DNA from: Paenibacillus xylanilyticus
Lineage (GTDB): Bacteria; Bacillota; Bacilli; Paenibacillales; Paenibacillaceae
DNA length: 64,000 nucleotides
Assembly: GCF_013359935.1 (NCBI RefSeq)
Contig: NZ_JABMCB010000160.1
Coordinates: forward strand, 1-64,000
Direction: 5' to 3'
In this document: positions 25,420 through 32,857 of the stretch, piece by piece
How positions within the stretch are numbered: the stretch's first letter is position 1
Layout of the letters: each line of letters opens with the position of its first letter
Position numbers and translations under genes: made by a program
Notes under the pieces: generated by a model
Seen by the model: only the letters and a program-made list of their open reading frames with translations
Database searches by the model: none
What the model was told of the DNA's origin: nothing

Positions 25420-26708
25420 AAATACTTGTGATTGGGACAGGCTACGTGGGTACAACCACTGCCTTGGTGTTTGCCGAGATGGGCTGGAAAGTAGTAGGAC
25501 TTGATACAGATGCACACAAGGTCGATCAATTAACGAAAGGTGAACTTTATTTCTATGAGCCAGGTCTCAAGGAACTACTGGTAAAACATCTTAAATCCGG
25601 TCAGATTATGTTTACTACAAATCAAGCAAAAGCTATTCAGGAGAATGATGTAATATTTATATGTGTCGGGACTCCATCGCTTAATGATGGAAATGCAGAT
25701 TTAACTTATGTGAAGCAGGTTTCACAAGATATTGGTCGTTATATGAACGGTTATAAACTCATCGTTAACAAGAGTACCGTGCCCGTAGGGACACAGGAAA
25801 AAGTGACTCAATGGATATTGCGGTCTCAGGCAGCATCTTATCCTTATGATGTTGCATCCAATCCTGAATTTCTGCGGGAAGGTAAAGCAATGGAGGATTC
25901 TCTAAATCCAGACCGGGTTGTCATTGGCGCGACGAGTACTAAAGCGACCAAAATGCTTCAGACCCTCTACGCTTCAGTTCAATGTCCCATTGTGGTAACA
26001 ACACCGCGGACCGCAGAGCTCATTAAATATGCATCGAATGCTTTTCTAGCCACAAAAATTTCTTATATTAATGAACTATCCAGATTAAGTGACAAACTTG
26101 AGGTAGATATAAAAGAGGTTGCTTTTGGGATGGGACTTGATCAAAGGATTGGCAGCAGCTTCCTGCAAGCAGGAATTGGTTATGGTGGATCATGTTTTCC
26201 AAAGGACGTTGCAGCTTTACTCCGTATAGCAAAGGATAATAATACGGAACTACAGGTACTGAAAAACGTCGTTGAGGTTAATGAAACACAATATTTGTAT
26301 ATGGTTGAGAAAGCTAGAAGAAGGTTAGGAGATTTCGCAGGCAAAAAAATAGTGGTTCTTGGCCTGGCATTCAAGCCCGATACGGATGACATACGGGAAG
26401 CTCCTGCGATCCGGCTCATTCAGGAATTGACTGTGGGACAAGCACATATTAAATTGTTTGACCCGGTCGCCAAACTTCCCTCCTATTTGAAGAATTCAAA
26501 TATTCAATTCATGACTACCCCTGAGGAAGGCTTTAAAGATGCAGATGCTGTTTTTATATGTACGGAGTGGAAGATGTATCATGACCTAAACTGGAGTATG
26601 CTCAGTAAACAGATGAAGCAGCCCAACATCTTCGATGGCCGAAACATGTTGAATGCCGACTTCATGAAATCGCTGGGTTACTATTATCAAGGCGTCGGTT
26701 ATAACTAA
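25416..26708 (+). CDS. UDP-glucose 6-dehydrogenase
   Basis: Oxidises UDP-glucose to UDP-glucuronate with two NAD, supplying an acidic sugar for polysaccharide. The 430-residue protein has the Rossmann motif GTGYVG at the N-terminus, the central FLREGKAMEDSLNPDRVVIG, and the catalytic cysteine C260 in GYGGSCFPKD. The closest B. subtilis relatives are TuaD and YtcA. It is coupled by a four-base overlap to the nucleotidyltransferase, so the two probably feed one glycan together with the nearby glycosyltransferases. Confidence 0.93.
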   Translation: MKILVIGTGYVGTTTALVFAEMGWKVVGLDTDAHKVDQLTKGELYFYEPGLKELLVKHLKSGQIMFTTNQAKAIQENDVIFICVGTPSLNDGNADLTYVKQVSQDIGRYMNGYKLIVNKSTVPVGTQEKVTQWILRSQAASYPYDVASNPEFLREGKAMEDSLNPDRVVIGATSTKATKMLQTLYASVQCPIVVTTPRTAELIKYASNAFLATKISYINELSRLSDKLEVDIKEVAFGMGLDQRIGSSFLQAGIGYGGSCFPKDVAALLRIAKDNNTELQVLKNVVEVNETQYLYMVEKARRRLGDFAGKKIVVLGLAFKPDTDDIREAPAIRLIQELTVGQAHIKLFDPVAKLPSYLKNSNIQFMTTPEEGFKDADAVFICTEWKMYHDLNWSMLSKQMKQPNIFDGRNMLNADFMKSLGYYYQGVGYN

Positions 26709-26780
26709 TATGAGGATTCAATGGCGATATTGTTGCAGTTTTGGCTGCCGGCACGAGCTCATAAATTAAATCTTCTCACA

Positions 26781-26820
26781 GAAATCCCCCAATCCTTGTT
26801 ACTGAGGAATGGGGGATTTT
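26781..26820 (+). terminator. Terminator after the UDP-glucose dehydrogenase gene
   Basis: aaatccccca pairs perfectly with tgggggattt; the stem continues in part with tcctt/gagga. A short T-run follows. It is 70 bases after the stop. Confidence 0.75.
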
Positions 26821-26900
26821 ACATGGGAATTAAAGAGTAAGATTTTATCTTCTATGAACTACTCTCCATATTACTGGCCGAAGGCTGTAGCAGTGAATAC

Positions 26901-26968
26901 GAGTGGACCAGTGACAAATGCTGTCGTAGCGGGTGACTGGTTTTCAATACGATCCACTCCTTTTTTTT
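26901..26968 (+). terminator. Second, long hairpin with eight-T tail
   Basis: gagtgga...tccactc with an inner accagtgac/gtgactggt pair (one mismatch) makes a hairpin ending in TTTTTTTT. Two terminators in tandem close the operon before the convergent lysE-like gene. The remaining bases of the 304-base gap show nothing recognisable. Confidence 0.6.
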
Positions 26969-27012
26969 GTCTAAGCATTCATATTATTGTGCAGGTTGTC
27001 CAACGAAGGCAA

Positions 27013-27654
27013 TCACAGAATATATGCCCAAAGTGACATAACGAACTCATACAAAAAATAGAATGAAAAACCGAGCAAAAGTGTGCCTGCAGCAACTGAA
27101 ACCAAACGGATCAATCTTCTGCTCATCACTTTTCGCGTCACGGAAACCAGAGAAACCAAACCAAGATCATGAATCAGAATGCCGCACAGCACCCCGCAAG
27201 CTGCGATAGCGAAGCTCTCCTTCCCGGCAGAACGATATGAATCAGACAGTACGGCACCAAAAACGGATACCCAAAAGATCAGATTACCCGGGGAAATGGC
27301 AACCAACAAACCGTTACGGTATGTCTTCCAAAATGATTTTTTTACTTTTTCATTGGCGGGTGTAATATCCTGATCTGCATTCCTGATCGAATCATAACCC
27401 AGATAAGCAAGAAAGCCCGCTCCAACAAGCCAGAGCGGAATCTGAATGTAAGGTAGGGAGAGGAAGGAGGCAAACCCCAGATACATCGCTATAATTAATG
27501 TGGTATCCAAGGTCATTCCGCCCAGACCCACAGCCCAGCCGTGAACGAATCCATTTTTTAAACCCTGTTTTGTCATTTCCACAGTGATCGCTCCAACAGG
27601 CATGGCAATAGCTAGTCCGATCAGAACATATTTGATATACATTTCCATGGTCAT
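27013..27654 (-). CDS. LysE/RhtB-family exporter
   Basis: A 213-residue inner-membrane protein with about six transmembrane helices. It has the N-terminal family pattern GLAIAMPVGAITVEMTKQGLKNGF (AxPGP-like, here MPVGAI) and GGMTLDTTLI near residue 46. Family members export amino acids or related small metabolites; the substrate here is unknown. GAAGGG precedes ATG 27654. The gene appears to be a single transcription unit, convergent with the polysaccharide operon. Confidence 0.85.
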   Translation of the reverse strand: MTMEMYIKYVLIGLAIAMPVGAITVEMTKQGLKNGFVHGWAVGLGGMTLDTTLIIAMYLGFASFLSLPYIQIPLWLVGAGFLAYLGYDSIRNADQDITPANEKVKKSFWKTYRNGLLVAISPGNLIFWVSVFGAVLSDSYRSAGKESFAIAACGVLCGILIHDLGLVSLVSVTRKVMSRRLIRLVSVAAGTLLLGFSFYFLYEFVMSLWAYIL

Positions 27655-27754
27655 GTCCCTTCCTTGATCCAGTTAATGGAACGCTCCTCCTTATAACTGT
27701 AGAGTACAGCTTATTCGGAGGAGGGCACTTTTAGGACAAGTAAGGGAAACACTT

Positions 27755-28504
27755 CTATTCTTGCACCTTTTCAGCTTGTAGAGCGCGAAGAAAAGGGCAT
27801 AGAGAGGGGGAGGAGTCATCGTCTCTTAAAAAATACTGCTTATATTCAAGATTCCCTTGGGCTCCATACTGTTTTAGTTCAGGATGGGCGGGTATGGCAT
27901 CGTATTCCGCTAGTCGTTCACGGATCTTAGGGCTAATTGCAGCTGCTTTCTTGGGATGAGCATTCCATTGGTCCAGTACCCAACGAGGCGTCATAGCCAG
28001 CATGAAGTAAGGGAAACTCCGACTCTGACGGGAGATGTGGGCGGGTGTCCCGCAATAGACGAAATATCGCTCATCGTCATAACAGAATTCCCACAAGGGA
28101 TTTTCCGGGTTCTCCGGAATGTCTGCAGGCCATCGCTTTACATCCAAAACGCTAACCTTGCTTAATAAATCCCAGAATATCTCTTCATAGTCCAAAACGG
28201 TCCTCATCGTTTTCTCCAATTCAAAAAACACAATCAAAGATGAGTAATCACCAAAAGAACGCGATTCCCGGCCGTATTCGGTAATGATGTCCGCGAGTCT
28301 ACGATCTGCTGACCCGGGATCCAAATATGACACAAAACCATATCGGAGATGCCCCATGGCGAAGGCCTGAGTCGCCGGAATGCAGGGGAAACGAGCCTCC
28401 CGATCACTCATTTTGGAAGCAAACAACTGGTAGGCATCCTTCTTCCAGGCTTCCAGAGGAATCTTTTCATTCTCCAGTTCAGAATGTTGAAACAAAAGCG
28501 ACAT
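27755..28504 (-). CDS. YqcI/YcgG family protein
   Basis: A 249-residue cytoplasmic protein with the N-terminal region and the FPCIPATQAFAMGHLRYGFV motif (residues 39-58) of the YqcI/YcgG family known from Bacillus. The family has no established biochemical function. AAAGGAGGA is upstream of ATG 28504. The preceding YdeI-like gene on the same strand is 93 bases away, so cotranscription is possible. Confidence 0.8.
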   Translation of the reverse strand: MSLLFQHSELENEKIPLEAWKKDAYQLFASKMSDREARFPCIPATQAFAMGHLRYGFVSYLDPGSADRRLADIITEYGRESRSFGDYSSLIVFFELEKTMRTVLDYEEIFWDLLSKVSVLDVKRWPADIPENPENPLWEFCYDDERYFVYCGTPAHISRQSRSFPYFMLAMTPRWVLDQWNAHPKKAAAISPKIRERLAEYDAIPAHPELKQYGAQGNLEYKQYFLRDDDSSPSLCPFLRALQAEKVQE

Positions 28505-28597
28505 GAACAGTCCTCCTTTTACCTATAGGATATCGTCCAATGGCAAAAAGGTGACTGTCCAACACCACTTCCATGTGATAGACCAAGATGGGGGAAT

Positions 28598-29167
28598 CTA
28601 ATAATTCAGAAGGCGTCCATGGTCATGCCATTGACCAATCATTTTGTTTTCTCTTGTGTTTGTAATGAATTTGTCCAATCTGTGATTGAACAATGCCGAC
28701 TGATTTTTTACGCTCTGAATGGTGTCGATGCGGACTCTTCTATAAAGAGAAGGGAAGGCCATGAAATTCTCATAAGTTTGTTTATCTTCCTTAAGCCTGA
28801 TCTCAATATCCTTGATAATGCGAAAAGAATCGATCTCCATGTCCGGTAGTACCCGTCTTCCTTCGTCCCTCATAAGCCCCAACTTTTCAAGACGCCTTAC
28901 ACGTTCTTTATTCAATTCGGTCCACGGACTGCTTTTGCTTCTGGGTGACAATCGCTGTGCGAGTTCTGTTTCCGATACTTTCTTTTTAATTCCATCGATC
29001 CATCCAAAACATAAGGATTCCTCTACCACGTCAAGATATAGCAATGTATTGGGCTTTGCCGTCATACTCACCACAACCCAGCAGGATTGTTCAATCCTGG
29101 ATTTCGCCTGTAACCATGACCTGAAATCTTCCCTTGCGTTTACCGAAATTAAATTTTGAATTTCCAT
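28598..29167 (-). CDS. YdeI/OmpD-associated family protein
   Basis: A 189-residue protein with the family's central pattern: LDVVEESLCFGWIDGIKKKV (about 45-64), then QRLSPRSKSSPWTELNKERVRRLEKLGLM. Relatives are often described as bacteriocin-protection or YdeI-like proteins, but function in Firmicutes is not established. AAGGAG lies about 12 bases upstream. The DinB gene ends a short distance upstream on the same strand. Confidence 0.8.
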   Translation of the reverse strand: MEIQNLISVNAREDFRSWLQAKSRIEQSCWVVVSMTAKPNTLLYLDVVEESLCFGWIDGIKKKVSETELAQRLSPRSKSSPWTELNKERVRRLEKLGLMRDEGRRVLPDMEIDSFRIIKDIEIRLKEDKQTYENFMAFPSLYRRVRIDTIQSVKNQSALFNHRLDKFITNTRENKMIGQWHDHGRLLNY

Positions 29168-29208
29168 TAAATATATGATCTGCTCCTTGTATCAAAATGT
29201 GCTGTACA

Positions 29209-29724
29209 TTAGAAGGATTGCACAGGTTCCTGATACCAAAAAAGAGAGTAGTCGTTCATGATGGACGCATGACCCAATTGACGCAGCATTGTGGAAACAT
29301 TGCCCCTATGATAGGTCCCGTGATTAACCACATGCAGCAACATTTCGGAAAGACTCGTTTCGCGGAGGCCAGCGAATGGATTATCAAGTAGAATCGTTTG
29401 CTCCAAGTCGGTTTGGTGCTGGAACCATTCATTGTATCGTTTGGCTAGCTCGGCAAAGGTATCGATGTACTCATTCACGGAAAGGAGTATTTTGGAATTT
29501 AAAGGCATGCATGCCTGGAACGCCTCAGGCATCGCCGTTCCTGATAAAACCAGATACCACATCTGATCAACAGCATGGATATGGCTAAGGGCATGTGCGA
29601 TGGTGGGATATGAGCTGTTCACTTCCTGACTCAGTACAGAGGGTGGCAGTTCCTTGATTCTGCCCAGAATGGTTTGGTTGGCCCATGTGTGGTAATTAAA
29701 CATTTCAATTGGATAATTCGTCAT
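29209..29724 (-). CDS. DinB superfamily protein
   Basis: A 171-residue four-helix-bundle protein. The three metal-binding histidines of DinB/YfiT proteins fit H48 (SHIHAVDQMWY) and the HVVNHGTYHRGN segment near residue 135. Such proteins are metal-dependent, often thiol-transfer or stress enzymes; the exact role is unknown. AAAGGAG is seven to eight bases before ATG 29724. It is followed downstream by the YdeI-like gene after 41 bases. Confidence 0.85.
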   Translation of the reverse strand: MTNYPIEMFNYHTWANQTILGRIKELPPSVLSQEVNSSYPTIAHALSHIHAVDQMWYLVLSGTAMPEAFQACMPLNSKILLSVNEYIDTFAELAKRYNEWFQHQTDLEQTILLDNPFAGLRETSLSEMLLHVVNHGTYHRGNVSTMLRQLGHASIMNDYSLFWYQEPVQSF

Positions 29725-29779
29725 TCGTATCTTCTCCTTTAGCTATGCAATGGATTTGTTTTGAATCTGTTGTCATTAT

Positions 29780-29816
29780 AAAAAAAGAAGTATGACAACA
29801 GCGTGTCATACTTCTT
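29780..29816 (-). terminator. Terminator overlapping the stop codon of the WYL regulator
   Basis: aagaagtatgaca and tgtcatacttctt form a 13-base perfect stem, followed on the minus strand by a run of seven T. The last codons and the TGA (29806-29808) of the regulator gene lie inside the upstream arm. Confidence 0.85.
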
Positions 29817-30723
29817 CGTATTGCAGGAGTGCATGTTGAAGCTGTTCTTTTAGGATCTCTCGCAGCTCAAGCGGTTCTAGAACAACAACCCCACTGCCCA
29901 AGCCTAGCAGAAAGGACCTAAGCCATCTTGCCTGGAGTGGCTGATAAACGGGGATACGCATGGTCATACTCCCGTCATCATTGAATTGCTTATCTGCCTG
30001 CTGAAAGTGATCCAGTGCTTCCGCTAATGCCTCTGGGGAAACCCGAAACACCACATCACTTACCTGATCCTGCCATTCTTTGGTTGGCAAAACAGTCTCT
30101 TTTGGTACCTCAAGATGCCGTTGAAATGTTTCTGGTGTCAGCGACAGATTCATCATGCGGGATAGACGGAATTCCCGATAATCCTGGCGTGCTCGGCAGA
30201 ATCCATATACATACCAATTACGATACTTATAATAAAGCATCACCGGTTCCAACTCACGGGTCGTACGTTCATTCTTGGTGTTAATGTAATCGAAACGGAC
30301 AAGTATATGTTCCGTAATGCCTTTACGCAGATGGCGAAGCGCATCGTGGTCGTTACGGTGAGTTTCCAAGTTTACAGCTAAGCTGGGAGTCTGATGTTCA
30401 GTCCCTACCGTTTTTAATCGTTCAATCGTGCCCTGCGCACGCTCGTCTTCAAACACTGTAGAGAGACTGTGCAGGACAGTAATCAGGGAATTGACATCGT
30501 ATGTACCGAGCAAGCTTTTGTCCAACTTGTATCCATCCATCATGCCATATCCACCGTTCATCCCTTGATAGGATACGACGGGAAAGCCGGCAGCACAGAT
30601 CACATCAATGTCCCGGTAAATGGTTCTTTGGGATACCTGAAACTCTTCAGCCAGCACGGAAGCAGAAACAACTTCGTTGTTCAACAGCTTATAGATCATC
30701 GAGATCAATCGCTCTAATTTCAT
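29806..30723 (-). CDS. HTH/WYL-domain transcriptional regulator (YafY-like)
   Basis: Residues 1-60 are a winged helix of the HTH_11 type (LLNNEVVSASVLAEEFQVSQRTIYRDIDVI); residues about 135-205 form the WYL domain, with YYKYRNWYVYGFCRARQDYREFRLSRM; a C-terminal WCX-like extension follows, 305 residues in all. WYL regulators sense small molecules or nucleic acid. The ATG at 30723 has AAGGCGG about nine bases upstream. The DinB, YdeI-like and YqcI-like genes downstream are separated from it by a strong terminator. Confidence 0.88.
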   Translation of the reverse strand: MKLERLISMIYKLLNNEVVSASVLAEEFQVSQRTIYRDIDVICAAGFPVVSYQGMNGGYGMMDGYKLDKSLLGTYDVNSLITVLHSLSTVFEDERAQGTIERLKTVGTEHQTPSLAVNLETHRNDHDALRHLRKGITEHILVRFDYINTKNERTTRELEPVMLYYKYRNWYVYGFCRARQDYREFRLSRMMNLSLTPETFQRHLEVPKETVLPTKEWQDQVSDVVFRVSPEALAEALDHFQQADKQFNDDGSMTMRIPVYQPLQARWLRSFLLGLGSGVVVLEPLELREILKEQLQHALLQYEEV

Positions 30724-30875
30724 GAGTAAGGTCCGCCTTATATTCCATTTTTTTCGTATTAGCTGGTCGTTATTATATCACAAGCTATTCCGTACTGGAT
30801 CGATAAACGTGGGAAGGTCAAAAGCAAACTGTGATGAACCGATAAGGATATGTTTATTAGGATGTTTAAGGAAGG

Positions 30876-30940
30876 GATAATTGATTATCAATAATTAAAC
30901 AATATAAATCGATAATTATTTATTGTAAAACGATAAAATG
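30876..30940. promoter_or_regulatory. AT-rich leader with palindrome and repeated CGATAA
   Basis: GATAATTGATTATC (30876-30889) is an inverted repeat, and tCGATAA (30910) and aCGATAA (30930) repeat at a 21-base step upstream of the DUF2975 gene. They may be operator sites for the small Cro/CI protein of the operon. Two bases, not one, separate the GATAAT/ATTATC arms, so it is a poor Fur box. Confidence 0.35.
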
Positions 30941-30982
30941 TATGATAAATTCAAATCACTTAAAACAAGAGAGGTGCTTTTT

Positions 30983-31459
30983 GTGAAACGAGGTTCCACG
31001 ATTTTTTTGAAAATGGCTGTTTTGCTCGTTGGCGTTCCGATTCTTGCCTTATGTATATTCGGCATACCTTGGTTAGCTAACAATCCAGTGAATCCGAACT
31101 ATGCCGGCTCATTGTATCCCATTGTGATCATAATGTATGTCTCCGTCATACCGTTTATCATTGCGCTGTACCATTCATTCCGTCTTCTGAGCTATATTGA
31201 CAAGAACGAAGCGTTTTCTTCAATCTCCGTGAGATCTTTAAAAATCATAAAATATTGTGCTATTGTAATCTGTAGCCTGTATGTTGTGATGCTTCCATTC
31301 GTTTTTCTAGTAGCAGATAAGGATGATGCACCTGGGCTTATTATTGTTGGGATGGTTCCTATTTTTGCTTCATTGGTCATTGCGGTGTTTTCCGCTGTTC
31401 TTCAAAGACTGTTACAGGAAGCCATTGATATTAAATCTGAAAATGACCTAGTGGTTTGA
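30983..31459 (+). CDS. DUF2975 membrane protein
   Basis: A 158-residue membrane protein with four predicted helices: about residues 8-30, 45-67, 88-112 and 118-142. This layout matches DUF2975 proteins, which in Bacillales are encoded just before a small YozG-like regulator, as here. I placed the start at GTG 30983 with GAGAGGTG six bases upstream; an ATG at 30938 would add 15 residues without a ribosome binding site. Function unknown; a sensor or immunity-like partner of the regulator is one idea. Confidence 0.75.
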   Translation: MKRGSTIFLKMAVLLVGVPILALCIFGIPWLANNPVNPNYAGSLYPIVIIMYVSVIPFIIALYHSFRLLSYIDKNEAFSSISVRSLKIIKYCAIVICSLYVVMLPFVFLVADKDDAPGLIIVGMVPIFASLVIAVFSAVLQRLLQEAIDIKSENDLVV

Positions 31460-31468
31460 GGTGAAAAT

Positions 31469-31687
31469 ATGGCTATTATAATCAATATTGATGTAATGTT
31501 GGCCAAGCGGAAAATGACGGTTACCGAGCTTGCAGAGAGAGTTGATATCACAATCGCCAATATTTCAATATTGAAGAACGGGAAGGCGAAAGCGATACGC
31601 TTGTCGACGCTGGAGGCAATTTGCAAAGCGCTGGAATGTCAGCCTGGAGATATTTTGGAATATAGAGCTGACGAAGATGAAGAATGA
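31469..31687 (+). CDS. YozG-like Cro/CI-type small regulator
   Basis: A 72-residue helix-turn-helix protein: MLAKRKMTVTELAERVDITIANISILKNGKAKAIRLSTL is the DNA-binding core, and LEAICKALECQPGDILEY the typical end. It closely resembles YozG-type XRE proteins. Nine bases separate it from the DUF2975 gene, with TGAGGTG as ribosome binding site, so the two form an operon. It probably controls its own promoter. Confidence 0.88.
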   Translation: MAIIINIDVMLAKRKMTVTELAERVDITIANISILKNGKAKAIRLSTLEAICKALECQPGDILEYRADEDEE

Positions 31688-31690
31688 AAA

Positions 31691-31770
31691 CACGGTTGAT
31701 CACCCGTGACCGAAAACTAAACATGAGAACAAGAGAAGAAGACTCTACACTAGATGTGTAGGGTCTTCTT
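31691..31770. terminator. Two hairpins between convergent genes
   Basis: cacgg-t-tgatca-c-ccgtg (31691-31708) and a 15-base stem aagaagactctacac/gtgtagggtcttctt (31736-31770, one mismatch) lie between the small regulator and the convergent AraC gene. T-rich tails are short, so the second is the better terminator candidate and may serve both strands. Confidence 0.6.
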
Positions 31771-31819
31771 GTACGTTCGGTATAAAGGAACATCTGCAGC
31801 TTCTAAACAACCAGAGTAT

Positions 31820-32677
31820 TTATCTGCCTATAGTAAGATTGTGAATATTTCTGAATTGCAAAGGTGTTAGGTTTTCTTGACTCCTAAAACACCGGATGAA
31901 GTAACTCGACTGGGAAAATCCGGTCTCCAGCGTAATTTGCTTAATGGATAGGTTGGTTGTTGCTAACAGATGCTTCGCATGCAATAGCCTGGATTCCATT
32001 AGAAATTCCGGAAAGGACATTCCAAACGTCTGACTGAACTTGCGGCTGAAGTAGGGTGTACTGTACCCGGCAATCCCAGCAGCTTGCTCAAGTGTGATGT
32101 GCTCATGGCTATGCGATCGAACGTAGTTTGCTGCTTCACGTATTCGCTCAGCGGTTTGATTCACAAGCACATTAATTTGGTTCGCTGTGGATTGTAATGT
32201 TGTCAACAGTTCATATAACGTTGCTGCCATACTGTGCTCATCCTCAACTTGATATTCCCTTCCTAACTGAAGTAATCTATCCATCAGCGCTGTAACAAGT
32301 GGAAAGTTGGAACATTGAAACAACCATGGCTCGTCAATTCCTTTTCCATTCAGCAATTCTTCGAGACGAATTCCGTAAAAGTGAACCCAACGAATACTCC
32401 ACGGATCATCGGAGTCCGAATGATACGTTTGTCTAAGACCGGGGCCGTAGAGGAATCCCTGTCCACGTGTTAACTCATAACTATTGGTTGGGGTATGCAG
32501 GAATCCTTTACCGCCAAGTACCAAGTGCAAATTGTAGCATTGATCCAAATTAATTTCTTTGCTCCGATATTCCCGATTCACACTATGCTTCGGAAAGTCA
32601 CTGTAACCTCCAATAAAATCGGGATAGCAAACATGTCTGGGGAAAACGGGTTTCGGAAGAAAGATGTGTTCTTTCAC
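31820..32677 (-). CDS. AraC-family regulator with N-terminal cupin
   Basis: A 285-residue activator-type protein. Residues about 25-165 form the AraC-type sugar-binding cupin (LHLVLGGKGFLHTPTNSYEL...), and residues about 185-280 hold the two helix-turn-helix motifs (ITLEQAAGIAGYSTPYFSRKF, IKQITLETGFSQSSYFIRCF). The start is GTG 32677, six bases after GGAGG. It is divergent from the GH42 beta-galactosidase gene and is its likely regulator. Confidence 0.9.
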   Translation of the reverse strand: MKEHIFLPKPVFPRHVCYPDFIGGYSDFPKHSVNREYRSKEINLDQCYNLHLVLGGKGFLHTPTNSYELTRGQGFLYGPGLRQTYHSDSDDPWSIRWVHFYGIRLEELLNGKGIDEPWLFQCSNFPLVTALMDRLLQLGREYQVEDEHSMAATLYELLTTLQSTANQINVLVNQTAERIREAANYVRSHSHEHITLEQAAGIAGYSTPYFSRKFSQTFGMSFPEFLMESRLLHAKHLLATTNLSIKQITLETGFSQSSYFIRCFRSQENLTPLQFRNIHNLTIGR

Positions 32678-32758
32678 GTGAAGCCTCCATTTGAACGCAA
32701 TATTTTTATGTGATGAGTAATAAAGAACTTAAGTGATCGTAGTTCGAAAGATAATTGA

Positions 32759-32794
32759 TGACAATATTTTATTATAAGACGCATAATCTTGTCA
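32759..32794. promoter_or_regulatory. Spaced inverted repeat between AraC and GH42 genes
   Basis: TGACAA (32759) and TTGTCA (32789) form an inverted repeat with 24 bases between them in the divergent promoter region. This could be a binding site of the AraC-type protein; the pairing of short arms is weak evidence. Confidence 0.3.
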
Positions 32795-32857
32795 TTTATT
32801 ATACGCAAAGTATCCAATAAAATGGAGGCAGCATGGTACATTAAGGGGGCAATAAAG

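Noticed and set aside
30876..30889. GATAATTGATTATC as a Fur box
   Set aside because: The arms are separated by two bases, whereas the Fur 7-1-7 core needs one, and the gene is not related to iron.
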